Shown piece after piece: positions 51,341 through 59,300 of a stretch of DNA of 64,000 bases. Where the stretch lies: NCBI RefSeq assembly GCF_014334325.1, contig NZ_JACSET010000001.1, positions 29,769-93,768 of the forward strand. The letters are read 5' to 3'. The notes beneath the pieces were generated by a model. The model saw only the letters and a list, made by a program, of their open reading frames with translations. It was not told where the DNA came from and searched no databases. Position 1 is the stretch's first letter. Each line of letters starts with the position of its first letter. This DNA is from Treponema sp. Marseille-Q4130. Its GTDB lineage: Bacteria > Spirochaetota > Spirochaetia > Treponematales > Treponemataceae. The translations under genes were made by a program, and so were the position numbers.

Positions 51341-51373
51341 GGCATCTCGAAAAACTCACCTTTAACGATTTTT
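51341..51373. repeat. 33-bp dispersed repeat, copy 2
   Basis: Matches 5256-5288 in 31 of 33 positions. It is followed by a perfect 14-bp palindrome, CGAGTTATAACTCG (51387-51400), whose right half GCGAGTTATAAC recurs at 51411-51422. Confidence 0.65.
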
Positions 51374-51511
51374 TTCAAGACGCTGACGAGTTATAACTCG
51401 CTGTATTATTGCGAGTTATAACATCGCATTTTCAAAAAAAATTGTAATAATCGATGAACATACTATTATTTCTGTAACCGGCAGAACTTGTAAAGAAGGA
51501 CATGTTATACC

Positions 51512-52216
51512 ATGAAAAAAAAATTACTTTATATAGTTTTGATTTGTATAAGTTTAAATACTTTTGCTTCTCCTAAGAAAATTTTATATGATAGGATTCT
51601 TGAAAAGAATGATTCTTTCCGGATTCCGGAAAAATGCCTTAAAATACTGCATGCTGAAAATAAAGAAAGTATAAAGAAATATTTTACTAATATTGAAACT
51701 TTAACATTTTATCATGAATTAGAAGAGAAAACCATACAATGGGATGAGCAGGACTGTTTTTCTACTTTTTGCATTATAAAAGATTTATATCGTGACCAAG
51801 ACAATTTATGCGTAACTTGGGGGAAAGAATTAGATTTATTATCATTTTACATGGATGAGATCAACTATGAAAACGGATGTTTTTATATAAATGTTGTAAA
51901 AACATTCAACTGCAAAAAAAATGAAAATAAATCACCTTTTTCAAGTTGGCCGATACAGGAAGACGAATGTACAATAATTTTACGGTTTGACGGAGATTAT
52001 CTTGAAGTTTATCTCAATAATTTAACTGACTATTATGATACCTTTTGTAAAGTGGATAATGAAACATTGAATCAATACAATAATCTAATCCAAACGAATA
52101 AATGCGACCTCTCCCGCGTCACTTGGCCCCGCCACGCCGACGGCTCTTCGGACTACGGCGACAAAATCATAATGTCGGAACCGTTAATTCCTACGAAAAA
52201 ACACGAGCCCCGATAA
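51512..52216 (+). CDS. Secreted protein, SH3-family paralogue lacking its C-terminal domain
   Basis: A 234-residue protein with signal peptide (about 1-19, ending Asn-Thr-Phe-Ala-Ser). It is a paralogue of the next gene: both share a middle beta-rich domain with Phe-Asp/Ile-Asp-Gly-Asp-Tyr-Leu and the linker Cys-Asp-Leu-Ser-x-Val-Thr-Trp-Pro-Arg-His-Ala-Asp-Gly. After that linker one extra base relative to the paralogue shifts the frame, and the protein ends after His-Glu-Pro-Arg without the SH3 domain. Downstream bases still match the paralogue for about 25 nt, so the gene appears truncated. Very AT-rich apart from the linker. Confidence 0.65.
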   Translation: MKKKLLYIVLICISLNTFASPKKILYDRILEKNDSFRIPEKCLKILHAENKESIKKYFTNIETLTFYHELEEKTIQWDEQDCFSTFCIIKDLYRDQDNLCVTWGKELDLLSFYMDEINYENGCFYINVVKTFNCKKNENKSPFSSWPIQEDECTIILRFDGDYLEVYLNNLTDYYDTFCKVDNETLNQYNNLIQTNKCDLSRVTWPRHADGSSDYGDKIIMSEPLIPTKKHEPR

Positions 52217-52251
52217 AGCAACCGCCGGTAAAGATAATTGGAAGGATGAAA

Positions 52252-53304
52252 ATGAATAAATATCGAATTATAATAATATTTTCATTAATCCTTATTAGTT
52301 CCAAACTATTCTCTGATAATGTTGAAAAGAAATTAGCTGGAGAAAGTTTTGTCATTTATGAAGATTTTGAAGTATTAAAAGCACAAAATAGAGATAAATT
52401 AATTGAATTATATCCATCTGTTTATCATGCTCCGGAGCTATCAGAGGTAGATTTCAAAACATATTTGTATTGGTATACCGCAGTCCCAAACGCTTTTTTG
52501 GAATTCAAAGTTAATACTGATGAAGAGATGAAGCATAAAAGACTCGGTAATTTTTATTTAGCCTGGAATTACAGTGGTGAAACATTGTCTATATTTTGTT
52601 TCCCATATTATATGACCGTAAGAAATGTTACTGTAAAAAATAATGAGATTATTTTTTCTTTAATTGGGATTGTACAAAAGTCCGATTTATATTATAGCAA
52701 TTTTATAAAAACGAAAATCCCATTTAAAGAATATGAATATGATATTCATTCTGCAAAAATAATTATTGACGGGGATTATCTTGATTTTTATATCGATGAC
52801 GTGTTTATCCATACATTCTGCAGGATAAATGAAGCCACCCTTAAAGAATATGAAAACTTAATAAAAAATAATACTTGCGATCTTTCAAAAGTCACTTGGC
52901 CCCGCCACGCCGACGGCACTTCGGATTACGATGACAAAATCATAATGCCGGAACCGTTAATTCTTACAGGGAATACGGATATCGATAAAGCAACCGCCGA
53001 TAAAGAGAATATCGGCGGGTCTGAAAAAATAAAAAAAGTTCAGGTAAAATCTAAAAATCAAATAATGGCTGTAAAAATTCCGGCCGTATTACGTGCCGAT
53101 CCGTCGATGGAAAAAGGAACTCCGATGCTGAAAGCTGCTGACGGCTCGCGTGTACAAATAATAAAAGTCGGTAAAAAGCAAACAATCGATAACATAGAGA
53201 GCAATTGGGTAAAAGTAAAGTTTTTAGACGGAGCCAAAAAAGTAACGGGAAAGGATATCAGCCCCGATACTGTCGGTTGGCTATTCGGCGGATATTTAGA
53301 GTAG
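52252..53304 (+). CDS. Secreted protein with C-terminal bacterial SH3-like domain
   Basis: A 350-residue exported protein. Signal peptide at residues 1-20 (ending Lys-Leu-Phe-Ser-Asp); a beta-rich domain (about 25-205) related to the preceding protein; the conserved linker Trp-Pro-Arg-His-Ala-Asp-Gly; a Lys-rich spacer; and an SH3-like domain over the last 80 residues with Val-Leu-Arg-Ala-Asp-Pro and Trp-Val-Lys-Val-Lys, ending Gly-Trp-Leu-Phe-Gly-Gly-Tyr-Leu. Such SH3 domains usually bind peptidoglycan. ATG 52252 follows GGAAGG; the frame runs open from 52102 inside the previous gene. Confidence 0.75.
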   Translation: MNKYRIIIIFSLILISSKLFSDNVEKKLAGESFVIYEDFEVLKAQNRDKLIELYPSVYHAPELSEVDFKTYLYWYTAVPNAFLEFKVNTDEEMKHKRLGNFYLAWNYSGETLSIFCFPYYMTVRNVTVKNNEIIFSLIGIVQKSDLYYSNFIKTKIPFKEYEYDIHSAKIIIDGDYLDFYIDDVFIHTFCRINEATLKEYENLIKNNTCDLSKVTWPRHADGTSDYDDKIIMPEPLILTGNTDIDKATADKENIGGSEKIKKVQVKSKNQIMAVKIPAVLRADPSMEKGTPMLKAADGSRVQIIKVGKKQTIDNIESNWVKVKFLDGAKKVTGKDISPDTVGWLFGGYLE

Positions 53305-53328
53305 GTGCCGAAAATACCGGTAGATCAA

Positions 53329-53366
53329 AGAAACTGTCCGAAAGCTGAAGTTTTTGGACGGTTTCT
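53329..53366. terminator. Intrinsic terminator, probably bidirectional
   Basis: AGAAACTGTCC and GGACGGTTTCT form an 11-bp stem with one mismatch around a loop with a T-run. It lies between the SH3 gene and the convergent protease gene. The remaining 170 bases up to 53535 show nothing clear. Confidence 0.65.
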
Positions 53367-53535
53367 AACGCGCTGTCGTACCCGTTTATAGGCAAGCTAA
53401 AAGAAAACGTATCGCACGATGTACGTACAGGATAAAATGAAGAATAAAACACTTGTATTATTACTGTGTTTTACAGGGCAAAATATCCGCGTTGCAGCGC
53501 AAAAGCGTTCCGTCGGATAGTTTGCAATATACGGC

Positions 53536-54171
53536 TCACAACACCAACGACACGACTTTATTGACAAAGGCGCCGATAGGAATAAAGTCGATGCCTGTCG
53601 CCCGCTCGGCTGCGATGAGGGCAAACAAAGCGAAAGTGCCCCATTGCATGAAGCGCGCTTCTTTTTCTTTGCTGAGGTTCATTCCCGAAAAAAACACGTG
53701 ACTTCCGTCGAGCGGCGGGATGGGCAAAATATTGAAAATAAACAATCCGAGATTGATCGTCGCCGTATACAGGATCACGTAAAAAACGGTTCGATACACG
53801 GCGAACAGCGGCAGCGACGAAAAACTCACGCCTGCAAGCCTGAACAATTTTACGATAAAAAGAGAGACGATGCCGAGTACGAGATTTGACAGCGGACCTG
53901 CAAGCGCGATGATGACTCTGTCCCGTCTCGGATGCGCCAAGTTTCGCGGGTCGAACGAAACGGGTTTTGCCCAGCCGAAACCCGCGATGACGATGAACAG
54001 AAAACCGATCGGGTCGATATGCTTGAGCGGATCGAAGGTGAGTCTTCCGTCCGCTTTTGCCGTTCCGTCTCCGAGCTTGTACGCGGCGAGTGCGTGGCAG
54101 TATTCGTGCAGCGTAAGCCCGATGACGATCCCGGGCAGGGAATACAATGTATCGATGAGGTCGAAATGCAT
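53536..54171 (-). CDS. Site-2 protease family (M50) membrane metalloprotease
   Basis: A 211-residue intramembrane zinc protease of the short M50 type (Rce-like, without PDZ). The zinc site is Leu-His-Glu-Tyr-Cys-His near residue 20 (HExxH with Cys at the fourth position), with a later Asn-x-Leu-Pro-Ile-Pro-Pro-Leu-Asp-Gly-Ser-His supplying the Asp ligand. Four to six hydrophobic helices surround them. ATG 54171 is chosen because a -35/-10 pair ends seven bases upstream; ATG 54180 is possible, but the frame open to 54573 is antisense-like noise over the next gene. Substrate unknown; family members cleave membrane-bound regulators. Confidence 0.88.
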   Translation of the reverse strand: MHFDLIDTLYSLPGIVIGLTLHEYCHALAAYKLGDGTAKADGRLTFDPLKHIDPIGFLFIVIAGFGWAKPVSFDPRNLAHPRRDRVIIALAGPLSNLVLGIVSLFIVKLFRLAGVSFSSLPLFAVYRTVFYVILYTATINLGLFIFNILPIPPLDGSHVFFSGMNLSKEKEARFMQWGTFALFALIAAERATGIDFIPIGAFVNKVVSLVL

Positions 54172-54178
54172 ACGAAAC

Positions 54179-54207
54179 ATTGTATTGTATTTTTGCGGCG
54201 GCGGCAA
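54179..54207 (-). promoter_or_regulatory. Promoter of the site-2 protease gene, leaderless arrangement
   Basis: On the minus strand TTGCCG (54207-54202), 17-bp spacer, TACAAT (54184-54179), then seven bases to ATG 54171. No Shine-Dalgarno. Confidence 0.6.
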
Positions 54208-54236
54208 TGCGTGCACAACGCCTATTTTCGCCTGTC

Positions 54237-55445
54237 TCAGTGCGCGGCAAAAAACGCGCCGAACGATTTTACGATATCGGCTCCGGCGATAAAAGTGCCG
54301 GTCGAACTTCCGAGTGTCGAAAGCAAAAACACGAGGAGCACGCGGAGGAGGCGGTTTCGGTACCAACCTTTTATGCTTCCGGCATCGATTTGAAGGCTTT
54401 CCATATCGGACACTTTCGGTTTGCAAAAATACGTCTGCACGACGCCGGTGATGAGTCCGACGCCGATGACCGGCGTGAGAGACGTGATCGGAGCTCCTAC
54501 GGCTGCAGCCGCAATCGTAATCGGGTGTCCGCCTGCTGCAAGTGCGCCGAGCGCCGCAAGAGAAGCGTTCCACAGTATCCAGCTCCCGAGCATTTCACTT
54601 CCGACGTGTTTTCCGCCGAGCGCAAAGCCGAAGGCGACGAGGGCGATTATCGCGAGCGGGATTATCCATGGGGCGTATTTTGCAATCCCCCTTTTCGGCG
54701 GCACTTGATCGATGTCGCTTGTATCGGTAGTCTCCTCTCCGACTGCAATTTTTTTAAGATGCGCTTCCACGCCGGGAAGGTGCCCCGCGCCGAGGACTGC
54801 GAGCACTTTGTGGCCGTCCGCTTCCCAAATGCGGGAGGCGAGATAGCGGTCGCGCTCGTTTATGAGCACTTCCTTTACCGCAGGTAAATACTCTGCAAGT
54901 TCGGTCATCATCGAATCCATTTCATTAGATTTTTTCAAAGCTTCGATCTGTTCGCTCGATATCTTTTCTTTGTCGAATGCGCTTGCGATGAGCGCGGAAA
55001 TCAATTTGCTTTTTCCCCACAGCGAATTTTTCGCCCATGCACGGCGGAGCGTTACGGCTATCGGGCGGTCGACCATGACCGACGGAATGCCGAGTTCGGA
55101 AGCGGTGTTCATCGCGGCGAGCATTTCATCTCCGGGTTTTACGCCGACGTTTTCACCGAGCCGCTTTTGAAAAGACGCGAGTACCAAATTCGCCAAAAGC
55201 AAAAATCCTTCTTTGCGCTTCAGTACTGCGATGATGTCGAGCTTGCGGTAGCTTTCGGGATCGGTCATGGAACTGCGCCTCTTTTCGTCGAGCTCGATTG
55301 CGACGCAGTCGGGCTTTTGTTCTCTGATCGCGTCCGTCACTTCTTTGATGCTTTCGTTAGACACGTGCGCCGTTCCGAGCAGCGTAATCGTCCGTCCGTT
55401 TAATAAAATCGTTTTTTGCGTATTGCTCACTTTCCGAGGCTCCAT
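54237..55445 (-). CDS. TraB/PrgY family membrane protein
   Basis: A protein of about 400 residues. The N-terminal TraB/GumN-like domain (about 1-235) has Leu-Leu-Gly-Thr-Ala-His-Val-Ser near residue 22, Val-Ala-Ile-Glu-Leu-Asp and Asn-Glu-Arg-Asp, the putative metal-dependent protease residues; the linker near 215 has Leu-Gly-Ala-Gly-His-Leu-Pro-Gly. The C-terminal half carries four to five membrane helices. Relatives such as PrgY limit pheromone activity, though most are uncharacterised. ATG 55445 overlaps the TPR gene by 19 nt; GTG 55430, in a GTGA overlap, is an equally good start and gives 397 residues. Confidence 0.88.
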   Translation of the reverse strand: MEPRKVSNTQKTILLNGRTITLLGTAHVSNESIKEVTDAIREQKPDCVAIELDEKRRSSMTDPESYRKLDIIAVLKRKEGFLLLANLVLASFQKRLGENVGVKPGDEMLAAMNTASELGIPSVMVDRPIAVTLRRAWAKNSLWGKSKLISALIASAFDKEKISSEQIEALKKSNEMDSMMTELAEYLPAVKEVLINERDRYLASRIWEADGHKVLAVLGAGHLPGVEAHLKKIAVGEETTDTSDIDQVPPKRGIAKYAPWIIPLAIIALVAFGFALGGKHVGSEMLGSWILWNASLAALGALAAGGHPITIAAAAVGAPITSLTPVIGVGLITGVVQTYFCKPKVSDMESLQIDAGSIKGWYRNRLLRVLLVFLLSTLGSSTGTFIAGADIVKSFGAFFAAH

Positions 55446-57034
55446 TCGGCAAGCCGGTATTCGAAGAACATCGGCGCCTGCATTTTAATAATTTTCGAAT
55501 AATATTCGTTTGCGAGCTTTGCCGAACCTTTGAGCTCGTAGAACAATCCCATGTAGTACCACATCTTACCGCGCTCGGACGGTTTGTCGATTTTATCGAT
55601 TTTCAGACGGAGCGAATTTTCCGCGTTGAATCCCCCCTGGTCGTGATAGAGGCGCATCATTTCGTAGGCGAGCGACGTGCGATCCAAGGAGCGCATCGCC
55701 TGTGCTAGAAATTTTTTGCAGTCGACGATGTTTTTTTCTTTAAGATAGGCTGCCGCCGTCATGAGCACGTAGGAGAAATCGTTTTTGTTGTACGAATACG
55801 CTTTTTGAAACGCCGCCCGCGCGTTTGCCCAGTTCCCTTCGTGCCATTCGAGGAGTCCTATATCTTTATATGCGTAAAAATAATCGGGATTCGTTTCGGC
55901 AACTTTATTAAAATCGGCGAGCGCTTCTTTGTATTTTTTTTGTTCGTCGTAGAGTCCTGCGCGATACACGTATGCGAGAAAGTACGACGGATCGAGCGCT
56001 ATCGCTTTCGTCCACGCCGCTTCCGCTTCTTCGAATTTGCCGCGGTAGCGGAGGTAGGTTCCCAAGTCGAGATAAAAGTCGTAATTCGAATCGTCGGCTG
56101 CAATTGCCCTTTCTATATATTCCGATGCACGCAAATAATTACTGTCGTCCGCTTCGATTTTCCCCAAATACGAGAGGGCGAGCGCGTGAGAAGGATCCTT
56201 TGCGAGGATTGCTTCGAACGATTTTTTCGCTTCGTCTATGTCGCCGATATAAAACGCCGTTTGTCCGAAGCCGAAGAGAGCGTCGATGTTGCCGTTCTCT
56301 CTTTGCAGCGCTTTTTTATATGCGGCGTTTGCAAGTTTGAATCGGTGTTTGAGTGCGTATTGCTCGGCGAGCGCGATGTTCGCCTGAGCATTGTTCGGAT
56401 CGAAAGCGAGAAGGCGTTTCATAAACGCGTCCGCTTTTTTGTTGTCGCCGGAAGCAAGCGCCGTGCGCATATTGAGTTCGAGCACGTCGATATTGTCCGC
56501 GTCCCGTGCGAGCAGCGCTTCCCCGGCTCTTTTCGCTTCTTCGGTACGCCCTGTCGAAAGGAGGAGCGATGCGCGGAGAATTTCGATCTCTGTGTTTCCT
56601 TTGAGCGCATCGGGCAGATTTTCAAACGACGCGAGCGCTCCGGCCGTATCGTTTGCCGAAAGATGCGCTTGCAGTTCTCTGACGAATACGACGTCAGCCG
56701 GAACGGGCGGCGTTTTCTGTACCGTGTCGATCGGTTCCTCGCTCTGCACTGCGGGCGGTTCTTCTGCAGCCGACGGGGAGGACGGTTCCTTCGCTTCGAC
56801 TCTTTCCGCTTTACTTTCCGTACCGCCCGTTTGCCCTCCTGCCGTATCGGACCGCTTTTCCGTAGTTTCGGCGGGAAGGGCAGGCCCACTTTGCGGGAAA
56901 GGAAGCGACTCTGTGCTTTCCTGCACGCGGTTTGCATTCTGCCCGCTTTTCGGCGTACTTGCGCACGATATGAACGATATGACGAGTACGGCTGCGAATA
57001 CGCCGCTTATAGGGCGGCTGAGGGATTTTTTCAT
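55427..57034 (-). CDS. TPR-repeat lipoprotein
   Basis: A 535-residue protein. The signal peptide ends Phe-Ile-Ser-Cys24, a treponemal-type lipobox. A Pro/Glu/Thr-rich linker (about 30-115) leads to at least nine tetratricopeptide repeats (about 120-535), seen in Ala-x-x-x-Leu-Gly and Asp-Pro-x-x-Ala spaced about 34 residues apart; they probably act as a scaffold for protein complexes at the envelope. GAGGA lies before ATG 57034, so this gene has a normal leader. It overlaps the TraB-like gene downstream. Confidence 0.9.
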   Translation of the reverse strand: MKKSLSRPISGVFAAVLVISFISCASTPKSGQNANRVQESTESLPFPQSGPALPAETTEKRSDTAGGQTGGTESKAERVEAKEPSSPSAAEEPPAVQSEEPIDTVQKTPPVPADVVFVRELQAHLSANDTAGALASFENLPDALKGNTEIEILRASLLLSTGRTEEAKRAGEALLARDADNIDVLELNMRTALASGDNKKADAFMKRLLAFDPNNAQANIALAEQYALKHRFKLANAAYKKALQRENGNIDALFGFGQTAFYIGDIDEAKKSFEAILAKDPSHALALSYLGKIEADDSNYLRASEYIERAIAADDSNYDFYLDLGTYLRYRGKFEEAEAAWTKAIALDPSYFLAYVYRAGLYDEQKKYKEALADFNKVAETNPDYFYAYKDIGLLEWHEGNWANARAAFQKAYSYNKNDFSYVLMTAAAYLKEKNIVDCKKFLAQAMRSLDRTSLAYEMMRLYHDQGGFNAENSLRLKIDKIDKPSERGKMWYYMGLFYELKGSAKLANEYYSKIIKMQAPMFFEYRLAEWSLGK

Positions 57035-57095
57035 CGTATGTTCCTCATTGTTTCCTTGTAGTTATAATACATAAAAAGGCGCAAAATTACACCGG

Positions 57096-57124
57096 TTGCA
57101 ATTCCTTGTACCATTGAGTACACT
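57096..57124 (+). promoter_or_regulatory. Promoter of the anchored protein gene, leaderless arrangement
   Basis: TTGCAA (57096-57101), 17-bp spacer, TACACT (57119-57124), then seven bases to ATG 57132. No Shine-Dalgarno. It lies back-to-back with the TPR gene's leader. Confidence 0.6.
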
Positions 57125-57131
57125 GTCGGCA

Positions 57132-58994
57132 ATGTACGGGAATATCATCAGAAAGTCGCTGGGGCTCCTTTTTGCATATATCGTTATAATTGTCGGCATT
57201 TTTATCCTGCAATTTAGAAGCGATTCCATTATATCTGAGAAGATAGGAAATCTTCGCATATCGCTCGCCGAAACGCGTGGAGAGGACGGTACGACCGTTT
57301 TACGGAATCGGATGATCGCGTCTTTTAACGGTATCACGTTTACCGCCGACGATACGCATCCCCTGAGCCTTGCCGTGCGCGGGGATCGGAACCGTCGGAA
57401 CCTTGCACTCCTGTCGTGGAAAAAGCCGACCCCGCGTTCCTGCGAATTCGCGTTCGACGGCGGCGTTTTGCTTTCGTTTGCGGTGAGCGGCAGCGGAGAC
57501 GCGGAGCGTTTGACCGTACACGCTTTCCTTCCGGAAAACGCCGACGACGTGCGGCTGCACTATGAAATCGTTCCGGGAGCGGCCGTCGTTTCGGAAACCG
57601 ATACCCACGTACAGCTCGATATCAGAAACAGCCGATGGGAATTCGAAGCTGCGGAAATATCGGATGCTGCGGTTGCGTTTACTTCCCATGCTTCCGTCGC
57701 GTCATATTCGTATTACGATGCGACGAAAAAATTCTCGTTTGAAAATACGGCACGTTTTGCCTCTGCCGAGCGGAGCGCGTATTCGGTTACGGTCGCCGCT
57801 TTTAAGCAGAATTTAATAACGGCCTTTGCCGGCCAGCAGGATATCACCGAGCAGGAAGCCGTTTCGTTTGTCGCCGCGATGTCCGAGCGCGGTCGCTACA
57901 ACGAAGCGATCAACGCGGTGCCTTCCTCATTCAGGCGCGGAGTGCAGCGCACCTATTTTTCATCTCCGTATTTCGATTCCCTTGCGACGATGAACCGTTC
58001 GCTCGAACAGCAGATCGCACGCTGCCGCGATATCGTTGCGCAGAACACGATCGATGCGTTTGCCGTTTCCGACATCGTCGACTATATGTGTATGCATCCG
58101 AGATCTTCTGCTGTCAGAACGCTGCTTGCGACCGCGGCCGCCGTCAAGGAGAACTCGCTTACCGTTTCGCAGGCTGCATCGATCCTCGCGGCTTACGATT
58201 CGCTCCTTGCCAAAAACGGCGATTTGGCTGCAATAGTGCAGGGTGCCGCCCAAGTCTGCATCGATAAAATTACCGAGTCCTGTTCCGTCGAAAACGAAAG
58301 GATTACGATTTCCGAAAACGGTGTTTTCGTATCGGTCGTTCAGGCTGCGGAAATAGGGGATGCGCTTGTGCGTTACGGGCGTGCATCGGGGAACGTTGCG
58401 CTCGAGCGGGGCGGCTACGTGATATTGAATTCGTACCTCGCCGAAAGCGCTTCGTTCGATCTCCGTACGCTCGCCGCTTTGTATCCGATCGTCGTACACG
58501 ATAATCCGTACTATCCGCACTTCGCGCTCCTCGGTTTTGACAACGGGAATCCGGTGTGGGCGTGGACATGTGCGGCGAATATGACGTACCGAAACGACGG
58601 CAGCGGTACGGTTACGGTGACGATCGATTTTCCCCAGTCCTATACGCATTACGTTATCATAAACGGCATACAGCACTTCAAAACGATTTACATTTACGAT
58701 ATGGCATTCCGCACTGACCCGCGCTTCGAAACGTATAATTCGTCGGGCTATGTGTACCGCGCGGACACGAATACGCTGCTTTTAAAGTCGCGCCACAAAT
58801 CGCAGATAGAGACGATACGCTTTATCTATTCCGACGCGGCGAGAGAAGCGGCCGAACGCAGGACGATCACCGAAACCGATGCGGCCGGCAATGTCATAGC
58901 GCCTCCGCCCGAACCGCGCTCTCCTTCAAGCGCGCTTCCCGAAGGCAATATCCCGATGTCCACGGGCAATGCGTCTCCCGAATCCGCCGAATGA
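57132..58994 (+). CDS. Membrane-anchored protein of unknown function
   Basis: A 620-residue protein with a single N-terminal anchor (about residues 8-28) and the rest predicted periplasmic. The first part (about 35-230) is beta-rich, the middle (230-400) helical, and the C-terminal part again beta-rich with a Tyr-rich conserved-looking stretch (Tyr-Ile-Tyr-Asp-Met-Ala-Phe-Arg-Thr-Asp-Pro-Arg), before a Pro/Ser/Glu-rich tail. I do not recognise the family. A TTG at 57096 opens the frame but coincides with the -35 element; ATG 57132 is chosen from promoter spacing. Confidence 0.75.
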   Translation: MYGNIIRKSLGLLFAYIVIIVGIFILQFRSDSIISEKIGNLRISLAETRGEDGTTVLRNRMIASFNGITFTADDTHPLSLAVRGDRNRRNLALLSWKKPTPRSCEFAFDGGVLLSFAVSGSGDAERLTVHAFLPENADDVRLHYEIVPGAAVVSETDTHVQLDIRNSRWEFEAAEISDAAVAFTSHASVASYSYYDATKKFSFENTARFASAERSAYSVTVAAFKQNLITAFAGQQDITEQEAVSFVAAMSERGRYNEAINAVPSSFRRGVQRTYFSSPYFDSLATMNRSLEQQIARCRDIVAQNTIDAFAVSDIVDYMCMHPRSSAVRTLLATAAAVKENSLTVSQAASILAAYDSLLAKNGDLAAIVQGAAQVCIDKITESCSVENERITISENGVFVSVVQAAEIGDALVRYGRASGNVALERGGYVILNSYLAESASFDLRTLAALYPIVVHDNPYYPHFALLGFDNGNPVWAWTCAANMTYRNDGSGTVTVTIDFPQSYTHYVIINGIQHFKTIYIYDMAFRTDPRFETYNSSGYVYRADTNTLLLKSRHKSQIETIRFIYSDAAREAAERRTITETDAAGNVIAPPPEPRSPSSALPEGNIPMSTGNASPESAE

Positions 58995-59201
58995 CAAAAC
59001 CGGCGGCGAACGCCGTGTTGCGTGCTCATTTTGAAAGGCCGCATATACGGCGGGCTTGCGAAGCAAACGCGATAGTTTATGTACCGAACTGAGTTTTCAC
59101 CTCCGCATTATTTTATTTGGTTTCAAATCTCGTCATTCAAATTGCTATTATTTTGAATAGTGGTTTGGTGTAAATTTGCGGAAAAAAGTCGGTTTATGTA
59201 A

Positions 59202-59240
59202 AATGTAAACGTTGACATTTCGAAAAACTGCCCTTACCAT
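59202..59240 (+). promoter_or_regulatory. Promoter and LacI-type operator of the carbohydrate operon
   Basis: AATGTAAACGTTGACATT (59202-59219) is an 18-bp near-palindrome with the AACGTT centre typical of LacI/CcpA-family sites. The -35 TTGACA (59212-59217) lies within it; TACCAT (59235-59240) follows at 17 bp. The likely repressor is the LacI-type protein at 62427. A leader of about 55 nt with AGGAG precedes the ATG. The rest of 58995-59200 shows nothing clear. Confidence 0.75.
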
Positions 59241-59300
59241 AAGGATAAAGCGGATTCGTCCGTATGAAATGCGGTAAAGCAAAACTTTTAGGAGATCGCG

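Noticed and set aside
53536-54573. 345-codon frame extending the site-2 protease upstream
   Set aside because: The first 130 codons are Arg/Cys-rich and overlap the TraB-like gene in another frame; the protease fold and promoter begin at 54171.
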